A stretch of 50,379 nt of DNA from Ruminococcus sp. Its GTDB lineage: Bacteria; Bacillota; Clostridia; Oscillospirales; Ruminococcaceae. Location: contig JAUNOG010000014.1 of the NCBI GenBank assembly GCA_030531185.1, forward strand, positions 1-50,379, given 5' to 3'. Below are positions 25,307 to 33,621 of the stretch, in pieces. The notes beneath the pieces are model-generated. The model was not told the origin of the DNA. It saw only the letters and a program-made list of their open reading frames with translations, and made no database searches. The position numbers and the translations under genes were made by a program. How positions within the stretch are numbered: the first letter of the stretch is position 1; every line of letters begins with the position of its first letter.

Positions 25307-26503
25307 TTACTTGGAGATGAGCGCAAGCGTATCTCTTGCGATAAGCAGCTCCTCATTGGTTGGGATAACGAATACCTTTGTTGCGGCGTCGTCTGCGGAG
25401 ATCTCCTTGCAGATACCTCTGCAAAGGTTCTTTTCTGCGTCTATCTTAATTCCGAAAAAGTCAAGATTTGAACAAGCGGCAGCTCTTACCTCGGGAGCGT
25501 TCTCTCCGATACCGCCTGTGAAGATTACAGCGTCAACGCCGTTCATTGCAGCGGCATATGAACCGATGAACTTCTTTATCTGATAGGTGAATATCTCGCT
25601 TACGATAAGCGCTCTCTCGTTTCCGTCCTCAGCGGCAGCCTGAATGTCTCTGTTGTCGGAGCCGATACCAGAAAGTCCGAGGAAACCCGACTTCTTGTTC
25701 ATATATTCGGTCATCTGGTCGGGAGTAAAGCCCATTTTCTTTTCAACATAGTCGACTGCCGACGGGTCGACAGAGCCGCAGCGTGTGCCCATTACAAGAC
25801 CGTCCAGAGGAGTAAAGCCCATTGACGTATCTACGGATTTTCCTCCGTTGATAGCTGTGATCGACGAGCCGTTTCCTAAGTGGCAGGATACGATTTTAAG
25901 TTCCTCGAGAGGCTTACCCATAAGCTTTGCAAGCTCGCCTGAAACATATCTGTGCGATGTTCCGTGGAAGCCGTACTTTCTTACGTGGAGGTCTGTATAG
26001 CACTCGTAAGGCAGACCGTACAGGAAAGCCTTTCTCGGCATTGTGGAGTGGAAAGCAGTATCGAATACTACAGCCTGCGGAGTACCCTCGGGAATTACAG
26101 CCTTGCATGCTCTGAGAGCGAGCGCGTGCGGGTGATTATGTACGGGAGCAAGCTCTGCAAGGTCGTCGATCTTGTCGATTACCTCGTCCGTAACGAGACA
26201 GGTCTCCTTGAAAACCTCCGCGCCCTGAACTATTCTGTGTCCTACGGCAGAAATCTCAGCCATAGAGTCGATAACCTTTGTTTCTCCCGAGGTAAGAACC
26301 TCTACAAGCTTTTCAAATGCCTCTGTATGTGTGGGAAAATTGCAGTCCTGCTCAAGCTGTCTGCCGTCGCCTGTTTTTGCGCTGACGTGACCGTCAACTC
26401 CTATTCTGTCACAGTTTCCCTTTGCGATAACAGATTCGTCGGTCATATCAAGGAGCTGATATTTAAGTGAGGACGAGCCTGCGTTAACTACTAAGATCTT
26501 CAT
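25307..26503 (-). CDS. ackA: Acetate kinase
   Basis: Interconverts acetyl phosphate plus ADP with acetate plus ATP; the energy-yielding end of anaerobic acetate fermentation. 398 residues, the usual length. Motifs: VVNAGSSSLKYQLLD (4-18), VFDTAFHSTMP near 144-154, KYGFHGTSHRYVS near 175-187, CHLGNGSSITA near 207-217, FTGGIGENAPEVR near 326-338. GAGAGGAG lies 9 bases before the ATG. A phosphotransacetylase gene is not adjacent, so pta must be elsewhere. Promoter seen at 26569-26597. Confidence 0.98.
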   Translation of the reverse strand: MKILVVNAGSSSLKYQLLDMTDESVIAKGNCDRIGVDGHVSAKTGDGRQLEQDCNFPTHTEAFEKLVEVLTSGETKVIDSMAEISAVGHRIVQGAEVFKETCLVTDEVIDKIDDLAELAPVHNHPHALALRACKAVIPEGTPQAVVFDTAFHSTMPRKAFLYGLPYECYTDLHVRKYGFHGTSHRYVSGELAKLMGKPLEELKIVSCHLGNGSSITAINGGKSVDTSMGFTPLDGLVMGTRCGSVDPSAVDYVEKKMGFTPDQMTEYMNKKSGFLGLSGIGSDNRDIQAAAEDGNERALIVSEIFTYQIKKFIGSYAAAMNGVDAVIFTGGIGENAPEVRAAACSNLDFFGIKIDAEKNLCRGICKEISADDAATKVFVIPTNEELLIARDTLALISK

Positions 26504-26568
26504 AATGAAAAATCTCCTCTCGATTAAATTTAGAACTTGACTTTAAGTCCGTAATATCATATACTATA

Positions 26569-26597
26569 AGTATATCAATTTTTTGTATAAATTTCAA
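26569..26597 (-). promoter_or_regulatory. Sigma-A promoter of ackA with overlapping inverted repeat
   Basis: Minus strand: TTGAAA (26597-26592), 17-base spacer, TATACT (26574-26569). The -10 lies inside a perfect repeat ATATACT ATA AGTATAT at 26559-26575, which could be an operator. Confidence 0.75.
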
Positions 26598-26681
26598 GGG
26601 TATAGCTCATAAATATACATATTGCACAATTTTTCACAGAGATTTTAGTGATTTAGCAAATATTCAATCGGGAGGATAAAA

Positions 26682-27839
26682 ATGCTTACAGCAGGAGTTG
26701 TTGCCGAATACAATCCTTTTCACAAGGGACATAAATATCAGCTTGAAATGACCCGCGCCGCAGGAGCTACGCATGTTGCTGCGGTTATGAGCGGCTCGGC
26801 TGTCCAGCGTGGGGATATTGCGGTGTTTTCAAAATACGAGCGTGCATCCGTCGCTGTGAGAAACGGCGTTGATCTGGTCATTGAACTTCCTTGTCCATAT
26901 TCCTGCTCTAACGGAGAGGTTTTCGCAAGATCCGCCGTAGAGCTTTTAGCAGGTCTGGGCGCGGTGGATATGCTGTCCTTCGGCTGCGAGTGCGGAGATG
27001 TTTCTCTGCTTGAAAGGGGAGCGGAGATATCCGAAGAACTGAAAAACTCACAGTCCGTGCGTGATAGCCTTTCAGAGGGACTAAGCTATCCTATGGCAGT
27101 GGCAAAAGCGGCGGGAGAACAAAGCGCGGAGCTTTCCGAGCTTTTCAGCAAGCCCAACAACACATTGGCTGTGGAGTATATAAAGTCCGCCAAAAAGCTT
27201 GCGCCGAATATGAAGTTTCTGGCGGTGAGCCGTAATTCGGTAGGACACGACTGCGATACGGCTCAGGGCGAGTTTGCCTCCGCCTCTTATATAAGGGGGC
27301 TTATCTGCGCTGAGGAGGACTACGGAAATTTTGTGCCCGAAAGCTATGACGGACGCGCATACAGTCTTGGAAATCTTGACAGAATTCTCACTTATAAAAT
27401 AATGACGGCGGAGTATGACGAGCTTATCGATCTTCCCGATATGAATGATAAGCTGGTCAACAGATTTATTTCCTTGAGGGAGGCGGGAGTGACATCGGCG
27501 GCTGAGTTTGCGGAGAATTTCAAGAGCAGGGATATCACTCTTGCGAGGATACGAAGAATGCTTATTCATCTTGCGATTGGTGTTCGCAGGGAGGATATTT
27601 TCTCCGTACCCTACGGACGAATTCTCGCATTCAACGAGCGGGGGAGAGAGATGCTTGCAAATGCGGAAAACAGAACGCTTTTGTACGATACCTCTCTGAA
27701 GAAACTTGAGCGGTCGTCTCCGCAGGCGCAGAGAATATCTCAGCTTGAAAGAAACGCAGTAAGACTTCAGGAGCTTGCTACGGAGCTGAAACCCGAGTTT
27801 TCCAACGAATACAGACGTAAGATATCGATATCGCGCTAG
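26682..27839 (+). CDS. tmcAL: tRNA(Met) cytidine acetate ligase
   Basis: Forms N4-acetylcytidine at the wobble position of elongator tRNA-Met from acetate and ATP. 385 residues. The nucleotidyltransferase signature is at the N-terminus: AEYNPFHKGHKYQL (8-21) with HxGH. MSGSAVQRGDIAVFSKYERA near 36-55 and DLVIELPCPYSCSNGEVFA near 65-83 are strongly typical of the YlbM/TmcAL family. It is transcribed away from ackA; both use acetate, which may be a coincidence of neighbourhood. GGGAGG precedes the ATG. Confidence 0.94.
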   Translation: MLTAGVVAEYNPFHKGHKYQLEMTRAAGATHVAAVMSGSAVQRGDIAVFSKYERASVAVRNGVDLVIELPCPYSCSNGEVFARSAVELLAGLGAVDMLSFGCECGDVSLLERGAEISEELKNSQSVRDSLSEGLSYPMAVAKAAGEQSAELSELFSKPNNTLAVEYIKSAKKLAPNMKFLAVSRNSVGHDCDTAQGEFASASYIRGLICAEEDYGNFVPESYDGRAYSLGNLDRILTYKIMTAEYDELIDLPDMNDKLVNRFISLREAGVTSAAEFAENFKSRDITLARIRRMLIHLAIGVRREDIFSVPYGRILAFNERGREMLANAENRTLLYDTSLKKLERSSPQAQRISQLERNAVRLQELATELKPEFSNEYRRKISISR

Positions 27840-27866
27840 TTAATAGAATATTTATAAATATACCTA

Positions 27867-27895
27867 TTGGCAAAAGTCATAAAATATGGTATAAT
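27867..27895 (+). promoter_or_regulatory. Sigma-A promoter of the ACT-PFL operon
   Basis: TTGGCA (27867-27872), 17-base spacer, TATAAT (27890-27895), 43 bases before the ACT gene. Confidence 0.8.
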
Positions 27896-27937
27896 AAATA
27901 AGTTAAAATAATTTGATATGAAAGGCTGGTATAAATT

Positions 27938-28207
27938 ATGAGAGCGGTTGTTACTGTTATCGGCAAGGACACAGTAGGCATTCTTGCAAAGGTTAGTACA
28001 AAGTGCGCTGAATATAACGCAAATGTTGAGGAGGTCACGCAGTCCATATTGCAGGAGCTTTTCGCAATGATAATGGTTGTGGACATCTCCAAGCTCAACA
28101 AGGATTTTGCGTCGCTTTCCGATGCTCTTTCCGAGCTGGGGGACACAATGGGCGTAAAAATTCACACAATGCACGAGGATATTTTCAACTGTATGCACCA
28201 CATTTAA
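27938..28207 (+). CDS. ACT domain protein (UPF0237)
   Basis: 89 residues forming a single ACT domain, a small ligand-binding fold that usually binds amino acids. Starts MRAVVTVIGKDTVGILAKVS, the standard opening of this family, and contains NVEEVTQSILQELFAMIMVV. It sits 18 bases before the PFL gene; the pair is conserved in many Firmicutes, suggesting the ACT protein regulates or partners the larger protein. Exact ligand unknown. Confidence 0.92.
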   Translation: MRAVVTVIGKDTVGILAKVSTKCAEYNANVEEVTQSILQELFAMIMVVDISKLNKDFASLSDALSELGDTMGVKIHTMHEDIFNCMHHI

Positions 28208-28225
28208 CGAGAGGATTTCTGACAG

Positions 28226-29581
28226 ATGATTAATACTTATGACGTTCTTGAAACTATCCGTATGATACAGGACGAATGTCTTGACATACGTACGATAACA
28301 ATGGGTATTTCACTGCTGGACTGTATCGACAGCGATATAGATAAGGCTTGCGAAAAGGTATATAACAAGATAACGACAAAAGCGGCAAGGCTTGTGGAAG
28401 TAGGCGAACAGATAGAAAAGGAACTGGGAATTCCCATTATCAACAAGCGAATTTCAGTTACTCCTATCGCTATTGTTTCCGCTGCCTGCAAGTGTTCGCC
28501 CGTTAAGTTTGCTCACGCTATGGACGACGCTGCCAAGGCGGTGGGCGTCAACCTCATCGGCGGATATACCGCTCTGGTTCAGAAGGGCTTTTCTGCGGGA
28601 GATACCGAGCTTATAAACTCCATTCCGCAGGCTCTTGCCGAAACGGAGAGAGTTTGTTCGTCGGTAAATATCGGTTCTACAAAGACGGGTATCAACCTTG
28701 ACGCAGTTAAGCTTATGGGCGGCATAATCAAAGAGTGCGCCGAAAAGACTGTGGACTCCGCTTGCTTCGGCGCGGCTAAGCTTGTGGTATTCTGCAATGC
28801 CGTTGACGACAATCCGTTTATGGCGGGAGCGTTCCACGGAGTGGGAGAGCCTGATTGTATGATAAACGTAGGCGTTTCGGGTCCGGGAGTTGTGAGAGCG
28901 GCTCTTGCAAAGTATCCCGACGCAGACATTACAAAGATATCCGACGTTATAAAGGAGATATCCTTTAAGATAACAAGAGTGGGACAGCTTGTGGGTACGA
29001 TAGCCTCCGAGAGACTGGGCGTGCCTTTTGGTATCGTCGATCTTTCTCTTGCTCCTACTCCTGCTGTGGGCGACTCGGTAGCGCATATCCTTGAGGAGAT
29101 AGGACTTGAAAAATGCGGAACTCACGGTACTACCGCAACCTTGGCTCTGCTCAACGACGCTGTCAAAAAGGGCGGCGTAATGGCTTGCTCCAGAATAGGC
29201 GGGCTTTCGGGCGCATTCATACCCGTATCCGAGGACGCAGGTATGATAGACGCGGCTAAGAGCGGCGCGCTGTGCATTGAAAAGCTTGAGGCTATGACTG
29301 CCGTATGCTCGGTAGGTCTTGATATGATAGTTGTTCCGGGCGACACTCCTGCGGATACTCTTTCGGCGATCATTGCCGACGAGGCGGCTATCGGTATGGT
29401 GAACAGCAAGACGACTGCGGTAAGAATTATCCCTGCGATAGGCAAGGAAGTCGGCGAGGAGCTTGACTGGGGCGGACTTTTCGGCTGCGGTCCCGTTATG
29501 CCGCTGAAAAAGGAGTCGGCAAGCAAGTTTATTAACAGAGGCGGACAAATTCCTGCGCCTTTGCATTCGCTTAAAAACTAA
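28226..29581 (+). CDS. PFL family protein (DUF711/UPF0210)
   Basis: 451 residues. Belongs to the UPF0210 family, whose fold resembles pyruvate formate-lyase and related barrel enzymes but which lacks a proven reaction. Recognisable stretches: [20 protein letters not shown] near 5-24, [16 protein letters not shown] near 108-123, [20 protein letters not shown] near 203-222, [20 protein letters not shown] near 265-284. No C-terminal glycyl-radical motif is present, so it is not a true formate lyase. Co-transcribed with the ACT gene. Confidence 0.93.
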   Translation: MINTYDVLETIRMIQDECLDIRTITMGISLLDCIDSDIDKACEKVYNKITTKAARLVEVGEQIEKELGIPIINKRISVTPIAIVSAACKCSPVKFAHAMDDAAKAVGVNLIGGYTALVQKGFSAGDTELINSIPQALAETERVCSSVNIGSTKTGINLDAVKLMGGIIKECAEKTVDSACFGAAKLVVFCNAVDDNPFMAGAFHGVGEPDCMINVGVSGPGVVRAALAKYPDADITKISDVIKEISFKITRVGQLVGTIASERLGVPFGIVDLSLAPTPAVGDSVAHILEEIGLEKCGTHGTTATLALLNDAVKKGGVMACSRIGGLSGAFIPVSEDAGMIDAAKSGALCIEKLEAMTAVCSVGLDMIVVPGDTPADTLSAIIADEAAIGMVNSKTTAVRIIPAIGKEVGEELDWGGLFGCGPVMPLKKESASKFINRGGQIPAPLHSLKN

Positions 29582-29615
29582 TATCGACATACTTTCATTT
29601 ACGGAGGCTTTGACT

Positions 29616-30422
29616 ATGAAGCTGAATATGTATGCGGATTTCACCTTTAAGATACCGTTTGAGGACAGGCTTATGCTTATCAAGGACAGCGGATTTGACG
29701 GCGTAATGCTGGGATTTTCCGAGGGTCTGATGTATACGCAGTACGAGACTGCGGACAGGTTCGGACTGGAAATCGAAAACGTGCATTCTCCCTTTGACAG
29801 AATGAACGCTCTGTGGGAGCTTTGTCCCGTAAGCGAGTATATTCTCAACCGCACCTTGGAATGTATTGACGTCTGTTCGGAAAACGGCGTAAGGAAGGTC
29901 GTCGTTCACCCGACGGACGGACTTGTTCCTCCGAAAGCGGGGAAATTCGGCTTAAATAATTTCGATAAGCTTATAAACGAGGCGGCTAAGAAAAACGTCC
30001 GCCTGCTGTTTGAGAATATTCAGCTCCCGCAGTTTTTAAATATCATTTTCGATAATTTCGGGGACTGCGGGAACGTGGGCTTTTGTTATGATGTGGGTCA
30101 CGAAAACTGCTTTTCAAAGGGTACGGACTGCTTGTTCGAATTTGCCCGCAGACTTGAGGCTCTGCACATTCACGACAACGACGGCAGTTCCGATGGGCAT
30201 TTAATTCCATACGACGGGAACATTGATTATGATAAGTTTCTAAAAAAGCTTTCCGCCGCAAGCTACGGCGGACCGATATCTTTGGAGGTTTATATGGGCA
30301 AGTCCGATAAATATGCGGAATACACCTGCAAAAGTTTCGTTTCAAAGGCGGCAAGAGCGGGACGTTATCTTGTGGAAAAATACAGTATTTTGAGGCGGCA
30401 ATATGAGCAGATTTCTGATTGA
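29616..30422 (+). CDS. Sugar phosphate isomerase/epimerase family protein (AP-endonuclease-2 fold)
   Basis: 268 residues, TIM barrel with metal ligands typical of the xylose-isomerase-like family: VVVHPTDG near 94-101 (His), LLFENIQLPQ near 130-139 (Glu), FCYDVGHENCFSKG near 151-164 (Asp and His), LHIHDNDGSSDGHLIPYDG near 182-200 (His, Asp, His) and ISLEVYMG near 219-226 (Glu). Substrate not predictable. ATG at 29616 has ACGGAGG spaced 8 bases; a TTG at 29610 is less likely. Its 3' end overlaps the next gene by 20 bases, so the two are translationally linked. Confidence 0.88.
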   Translation: MKLNMYADFTFKIPFEDRLMLIKDSGFDGVMLGFSEGLMYTQYETADRFGLEIENVHSPFDRMNALWELCPVSEYILNRTLECIDVCSENGVRKVVVHPTDGLVPPKAGKFGLNNFDKLINEAAKKNVRLLFENIQLPQFLNIIFDNFGDCGNVGFCYDVGHENCFSKGTDCLFEFARRLEALHIHDNDGSSDGHLIPYDGNIDYDKFLKKLSAASYGGPISLEVYMGKSDKYAEYTCKSFVSKAARAGRYLVEKYSILRRQYEQISD

Positions 30423-31266
30423 TTTGCATACGCACAGCAATTTTTCACCCGACGCTAATGACAGTATGGAGGATATGTGCGAAAGAGCGCAGGAGCTTGG
30501 GCTGTCCGCATATGCCGTTACGGACCACTGCGACTGCAATCTCTGGCATTCCATAGAGCATTATTTTGATGATCCAAGCGAAGCGAAGGACCCGATAATG
30601 TACGGGGCGGGGGAGTATGCGGCAAAAAGTATAAAAAAGCAGACGGAGCTTCGTGATGAGCTTGCGGGCAGGCTGAATTTTCTGGTCGGTATCGAGTTGG
30701 GACAGCCTTTGCAGTATCCTGAAAAAGCCGAGGAGATAGCCTCCTGCGGGGAACTGGATTTCATAATCGGCTCTCATCATCAGAACAAGGGCGAGGAGGA
30801 TTTTTATTTTTACGAGTACAATAAAATGGACTTAAAAAAGATATATTCCCTCCTTGACGATTACTTTGCGCAAATGCTTGAAATGTGCCGCTGGGGCAAA
30901 TTTGACGTGCTGGGACATCTTACATATCCGCTGAGATACATATGCGGGGATTACGGCATTGATGTCGATCTATCGCGCTGGGACGGGATTATAAGAGAAA
31001 TTTTCAAAACGCTTGTATCAAACGGCAAGGGAATTGAGATAAACACATCGGGACTGCGGCAGAAATACGGCAGAACATTCCCCGAACTTGAATATGTAAA
31101 GCTTTTCCGAAATATGGGCGGAGAAATAGTTACTATCGGCTCGGATGCTCACTGCGCCGCCGATATCGGAAAAGGAATTTCCGACGGAATAGATGTCGCG
31201 GAAAGTGCAGGCTTCCGATATGTGTCTTTTTTCAAAAAGCGGAAAGCTGATTTTATCAAAATATGA
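30403..31266 (+). CDS. PHP-domain phosphoesterase, histidinol-phosphatase-like (HisJ/HisK type)
   Basis: 287 residues. All PHP metal motifs are present: DLHTHSNFSPDAND (7-20), VTDHCD near 41-46, GIELGQP near 93-99, GSHHQNKG near 124-131, FDVLGHLTYPLRY near 167-179 and IGSDAH near 246-251. The size and motif order match histidinol-phosphate phosphatase, the eighth enzyme of histidine synthesis, which is otherwise missing from the his operon about 18 kb upstream. Related PHP proteins have other phosphoester substrates, so the function is likely but not certain. Overlaps the isomerase gene by 20 bases; terminator follows. Confidence 0.85.
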   Translation: MSRFLIDLHTHSNFSPDANDSMEDMCERAQELGLSAYAVTDHCDCNLWHSIEHYFDDPSEAKDPIMYGAGEYAAKSIKKQTELRDELAGRLNFLVGIELGQPLQYPEKAEEIASCGELDFIIGSHHQNKGEEDFYFYEYNKMDLKKIYSLLDDYFAQMLEMCRWGKFDVLGHLTYPLRYICGDYGIDVDLSRWDGIIREIFKTLVSNGKGIEINTSGLRQKYGRTFPELEYVKLFRNMGGEIVTIGSDAHCAADIGKGISDGIDVAESAGFRYVSFFKKRKADFIKI

Positions 31267-31268
31267 GA

Positions 31269-31303
31269 ATACGCCGCATAATTTCCTGCGGCGTATTTTT
31301 TAT
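31269..31303 (+). terminator. Terminator of the ACT-PFL-isomerase-PHP operon
   Basis: ATACGCCGCA (31269-31278), 8-base loop, TGCGGCGTAT (31287-31296), then T-rich tail. Confidence 0.9.
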
Positions 31304-31309
31304 ACATAG

Positions 31310-31334
31310 AAAAAGGCAGGACAAACGCCCTGCC
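31310..31334 (-). terminator. Terminator of rpsB-tsf
   Basis: Minus strand: GGCAGG (31334-31329), loop of 8, CCTGCC (31320-31315), then five T. Located 16 bases after the tsf stop. Confidence 0.8.
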
Positions 31335-31349
31335 TTAAATTAATTCCGA

Positions 31350-32267
31350 TTACTTGATCATTGAAGCGATCTCGTCTGCGAAATTATCTTCTTTCTTCTC
31401 GATACCTTCGCCGCGCTCGTAACGAACAACATCTACAACGCTGATAGAGCCGCCTAGCTTCTTAGCCTCTGCGTCAACATAGCCCTGTACTGAAAGCTTG
31501 TCGTCTTTAACGAAAGCCTGCTCAAGGAGACAATTTTCCTTATAGTACTTGCCGATCTTGCCCTCAACGATCTTAACTCTAACCTGCTCGGGCTTGTTAG
31601 CCATCTTAGGATCCTCAGCCATCTGAGCGAGCATAATTTCCTTTTCCTTAGCGAGAACCTCGTCGGGAACCTGCTCACGGTTGAGATATGCAGGATTAAG
31701 AGCGGCAGACTGCATTGCAACGTCCTTACCGATAGTTGTAACTGCGTCGCCGGAAAGATCGGTATCAAGCTTTACAAGTACGCCGATACTGCCGCCGTTG
31801 TGAACGTAAGAAGCAAGCGTGCCCTCAAGTCTTGTGAAACGACGGATAACGATGTTCTCTCTGATCTTCATACCTGCAAGCTCGGTAAGAGCTGCGTCAA
31901 CTGTAGAGCTTCCGCCGCTGATAGTTGCTGCTTTAAGAGCGTCCACATCGGCAGGATTTGTCTCGATGATCGTATCTGCAACCGCTGCAACAAAAGCCTT
32001 GAAATCGTCTGTATTTGCAGCGAAGTCTGTTTCTGTATTAACTTCAAGGAGTACGCCTGTGCTGCCCTTTACAACTGCCGCAACGATACCCTCGGCAGCA
32101 GCTCTGCCGCTCTTCTTAGCCTGAGTAGCCAGACCCTTTTCTCTGAGCAGCTCAACAGCCTTGTCCATATCTCCGTCAGCCTCAACAAGCGCCTTCTTGC
32201 AGTCCATCATACCTACGCCTGTGGCTGTCATAAGTTCCTTAATTTCCTGTACGGATACCTTACCCAT
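31350..32267 (-). CDS. tsf: Translation elongation factor Ts
   Basis: Guanine nucleotide exchange factor for EF-Tu. 305 residues from the ATG at 32267, which has GGAGG 8 bases upstream. UBA-like N-terminus VSVQEIKELMTATGVGMMDC (4-23) with CKKALVEADGDMDKA, followed by the core: VNTETDFAANTDDFKAF near 80-96, and IRRFTRLEG near 145. Downstream of rpsB on the same strand, the universal bacterial order. Confidence 0.98.
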   Translation of the reverse strand: MGKVSVQEIKELMTATGVGMMDCKKALVEADGDMDKAVELLREKGLATQAKKSGRAAAEGIVAAVVKGSTGVLLEVNTETDFAANTDDFKAFVAAVADTIIETNPADVDALKAATISGGSSTVDAALTELAGMKIRENIVIRRFTRLEGTLASYVHNGGSIGVLVKLDTDLSGDAVTTIGKDVAMQSAALNPAYLNREQVPDEVLAKEKEIMLAQMAEDPKMANKPEQVRVKIVEGKIGKYYKENCLLEQAFVKDDKLSVQGYVDAEAKKLGGSISVVDVVRYERGEGIEKKEDNFADEIASMIK

Positions 32268-32301
32268 TTTATATTCCTCCAATTCGATATATTATTAAGA
32301 T

Positions 32302-32334
32302 AAGGCAGACAAATTATGTGAAATTGTCTGCCTT
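32302..32334 (-). promoter_or_regulatory. Intergenic hairpin between rpsB and tsf
   Basis: AAGGCAGACAA (32302-32312), 11-base loop, TTGTCTGCCTT (32324-32334): perfect 11-bp stem without a T-tract. Possibly a processing or partial attenuation site that sets the S2 to EF-Ts ratio. Confidence 0.55.
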
Positions 32335-32347
32335 GAAAAAGTCTTAA

Positions 32348-33094
32348 TTACTCAGCAGCCTCGTCGGTCTCTTCAACCTTTTCAGCCTCTTCAGCGGAAG
32401 CCTCAGCGTCCTCGCCCTGTCTGCCTTCAATGATAGCGTTAGCCATGCAGCCTGCAATAAGCTTTACTGCTCTGATAGCGTCGTCATTGCCGGGGATAAC
32501 ATAGTCAACATCATCAGGATCGCAGTTTGTGTCAACGATAGCTACAACAGGAATGCCGAGCTTCTTAGCCTCTGCAACAGCGATCTTTTCCTTCCTCGGG
32601 TCAACTACGAAAAGCGCGCCGGGGAGCTTCTTCATATTCTTGATACCGCCCATAAACTTTTCGAGCTTTTCAATTTCAAGCTTGAGCTTTGTAACTTCCT
32701 TCTTGGGAAGAAGATCGAAAGTGCCGTCCTCCTCCATAGCGTGGAGCTGCTCAAGTCTCTTGATTCTCTGTTCAATTGTCTTGAAGTTTGTCATCATACC
32801 GCCGAGCCATCTTGCGTTTACATAGTGCGCATTAGCTCTCAGAGCCTCTTCCTTTACGGAGTCGCCCGCCTGCTTCTTAGTACCTACGAAAAGTACCTCT
32901 TCGCCGTTAGCGGATATGTCGCGGATAAACATATAAGCCTCTTCAAGCTTCTTTACCGTCTTCTGAAGGTCAATAATGTAAATTCCGTTTCTTTCTGTGA
33001 AAATGTACGGCGCCATTTTCGGGTTCCATCTTCTTGTCTGGTGACCGAAGTGTACGCCGGCCTCAAGAAGCTGTTTCATTGATACTACGCCCAT
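32348..33094 (-). CDS. rpsB: 30S ribosomal protein S2
   Basis: Structural protein of the small subunit. 248 residues. [20 protein letters not shown] (3-22), [20 protein letters not shown] (23-42), [20 protein letters not shown] near 88-107, [20 protein letters not shown] near 157-176 are standard S2 blocks. C-terminus is acidic ([15 protein letters not shown]). GGAGG precedes the ATG. It is the first gene of rpsB-tsf and has a leader of about 130 bases. Confidence 0.98.
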   Translation of the reverse strand: MGVVSMKQLLEAGVHFGHQTRRWNPKMAPYIFTERNGIYIIDLQKTVKKLEEAYMFIRDISANGEEVLFVGTKKQAGDSVKEEALRANAHYVNARWLGGMMTNFKTIEQRIKRLEQLHAMEEDGTFDLLPKKEVTKLKLEIEKLEKFMGGIKNMKKLPGALFVVDPRKEKIAVAEAKKLGIPVVAIVDTNCDPDDVDYVIPGNDDAIRAVKLIAGCMANAIIEGRQGEDAEASAEEAEKVEETDEAAE

Positions 33095-33132
33095 TGTAGT
33101 AACCTCCTGTTTTGGTTTTAAATTTCCGAATT

Positions 33133-33156
33133 GCTCGGATCACTTTTCCTCCGAGC
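33133..33156 (-). promoter_or_regulatory. Hairpin in the rpsB leader
   Basis: Stem GCTCGGA/TCCGAGC (33133-33139, 33150-33156) with a 10-base loop containing GGAGGA on the transcript, plus a short GCGTATACGC palindrome upstream (33178-33187). The leader is longer than translation needs, so it may hold an S2 autoregulatory element; this is inference. Confidence 0.45.
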
Positions 33157-33229
33157 AGCCTTGCTTGCCTACACCCTGCGTATACGCTCGGGACCAACGG
33201 CAAAAACCGCTCGTGCGAATTGCTTTAAT

Positions 33230-33258
33230 ATTATACCATATTCAACCGCATTTTGCAA
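33230..33258 (-). promoter_or_regulatory. Sigma-A promoter of rpsB-tsf
   Basis: Minus strand: TTGCAA (33258-33253), 17-base spacer, TATAAT (33235-33230). Confidence 0.78.
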
Positions 33259-33273
33259 GCGTTTTATATATGT

Positions 33274-33564
33274 CTATTTTAACAAATTATCAACGCTGTA
33301 TCTTGCGTTACTTGTGCATTTTACATCATTATCAAAGCTCACAAGAATGGTGTCCTCGCCGATAAGCTCGATATTGCTGCATTTTATCACAATGTCCTCG
33401 TCTCTGCCCATAATGCCGAAGGCTCGGGCTTTTCCGTACACTATCAGAGATACCACGTTGCTGCTTGCGGTGTCAAGCTCTATATCGTCCACATAGCCGA
33501 TTTTCAGCCCCGTTTTGAGATTAACGATCTCCTTGTTTCTGAGACTTGAAAAGCTGCAAATCAT
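33274..33564 (-). CDS. YlmC/YmxH-family PRC-barrel sporulation protein
   Basis: 96 residues from the ATG at 33564, which has GGAGG upstream. A single PRC-barrel beta fold: SSLRNKEIVNLKTGLKIGYV (6-25), DDIELDTASSNVVSLIVYG and IGEDTILVSF near the end. Members of this family lie near sigG in Bacillus and Clostridia and are expressed in sporulation; their molecular role is unknown. It follows the Spo0A-like gene on the same strand by 57 bases. Confidence 0.88.
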   Translation of the reverse strand: MICSFSSLRNKEIVNLKTGLKIGYVDDIELDTASSNVVSLIVYGKARAFGIMGRDEDIVIKCSNIELIGEDTILVSFDNDVKCTSNARYSVDNLLK

Positions 33565-33621
33565 AAAAACCGCCTCCAATATAACTGATTTCATATCAAT
33601 TATATTAGCAAGGCGGCTTGT

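Noticed and set aside
28226-29581. Pyruvate formate-lyase for fermentation
   Set aside because: Belongs to the DUF711 family and lacks the glycyl-radical motif of true formate lyases.
28454-29854. 466-codon open frame antisense to the PFL gene
   Set aside because: Runs opposite a well-conserved gene, Arg/Ser-rich, no domain.
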